Source: Ambrosia x helenae (taxonomy: Eukaryota; Streptophyta; Magnoliopsida; Asterales; Asteraceae). Taken from it: a stretch of DNA of 64,000 bases. Location of the stretch: the NCBI GenBank assembly GCA_030844895.1, contig CM061233.1, positions 87,009,563-87,073,562 of the forward strand, written 5' to 3'. The notes beneath the pieces were generated by a model. That model had not been told where the DNA came from, did no database searches, and was given only the letters and a program-made list of their open reading frames with translations. Shown piece after piece: positions 63,502 to 64,000 of this stretch. A program made the position numbers and the translations under genes. How positions within the stretch are numbered: the stretch's first letter is position 1; each line of letters starts with the position of its first letter.

Positions 63502-64000
63502 TCAAACGTAGTACAGTTTTGCATGGCCTCGTACCAATATTGTGTTGGAATATAGGGTGTGTACATACATATATACATAGCTATATACATATATATAATA
63601 ATGGTGTCAATTAATTTGCCAAAAAAACTATATACATTCATCTGCTCCTATTGACAATTTTGTATATAATGCGTCGTTGTCAGTAATAATCATTTTCGAA
63701 GCATACCTATAACTTTGTATATATTAATTTATTAGTTCGACATGTTGTCAATTAAAGAACGTGGGATTTGTGTTCATTATTTAACGTTTTAATTGCTTTA
63801 GAGACTTGTTTCTTTTTAATTAGAGTAAAATAAGTTCGTAATCAAATGATTATTTCAATCTTTCTATAAAGTTACTATAAGGTTTATCGTTTTTTAAATA
63901 TATATATATATATATTGCAAAGTGATTAATCCTACATGTCATACTCTTATGCAATCTCTCCTTTGAGAGATGCCACATAGGATGTAATGTGGCAACTCTA
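63502..64000. other. 3' region of the CCT gene and AT-rich flank
   Basis: 3' UTR of the CCT gene, then a TA microsatellite at 63898-63915. The last 90 bp contain GCAATCTCTC and GAGAGATGCCACAT, a short inverted pair. Nothing else recognised. Confidence 0.45.

Overview
The window is nuclear DNA of a flowering plant. It has spliced genes with GT-AG introns, a plastid ribosomal protein gene, eIF(iso)4E, plant LTR retrotransposons primed by initiator-methionine tRNA, a Cassandra TRIM, Helitrons and hAT MITEs. A eudicot, probably of the daisy family (Asteraceae), is my inference: the accessory ORF at the left edge resembles the extra domain found after RNase H in many annotated Asteraceae Copia polyproteins. 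No search was run. Most of the window is nested transposable elements, with four ordinary genes in the right half.

Layout. 1-11555 is a large Ty1/Copia element on the minus strand, Sirevirus-like in organisation: 5' LTR, very long gag with two zinc knuckles, pol, then a long 3' region and an accessory ORF running off the left edge. It sits in the gag start of a Ty3/gypsy element. That element's single 2.5-kb LTR (12254-14735) also ends a second pol fragment (14749-15742), so the order is pol-LTR-gag. 17081-18144 is a small Copia-type TRIM whose 3' LTR is cut by a PIF/Harbinger transposon. The Harbinger copy is in turn cut by a Cassandra TRIM (19724-20455) carrying 5S-rRNA-like LTR segments. 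20508-28468 is a probable Helitron holding fragments of beta-galactosidase and AMP deaminase genes, a LINE fragment and a complete hAT transposon with an 8-bp target duplication. 28469-31345 holds a non-autonomous gypsy relative ending in a 220-bp near-perfect palindrome.

Host genes. NPGR2-like TPR protein (plus, coding 33324-36289), plastid ribosomal protein bL28 (minus, 37165-38706, with one apparent base deletion), eIF(iso)4E (minus, 43801-46871, complete in five exons) and a CCT-domain regulator (plus, 60855-63501, complete in five exons). NPGR2 and bL28 are convergent. The genes are unrelated in function and I see no joint pathway.

Between the genes lie two hAT MITEs with 8-bp target duplications (40802-41377, 57780-58383), a short Helitron (41397-42062), a solo LTR with a 5-bp duplication (47082-49797), and a young, complete but ORF-less LTR element (51150-57407). 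Its LTRs differ at about eight sites by eye.

The most unusual signals are: about forty copies of an 11-bp CACNTTCGNCC motif, often in inverted pairs, confined to the noncoding parts of the Copia element; a promoter-like block in front of its accessory ORF; two tRNA-like units in one LTR; a Cassandra-like LTR end joined at the primer-binding site to a gypsy leader; and the palindrome with LTR-type ends.
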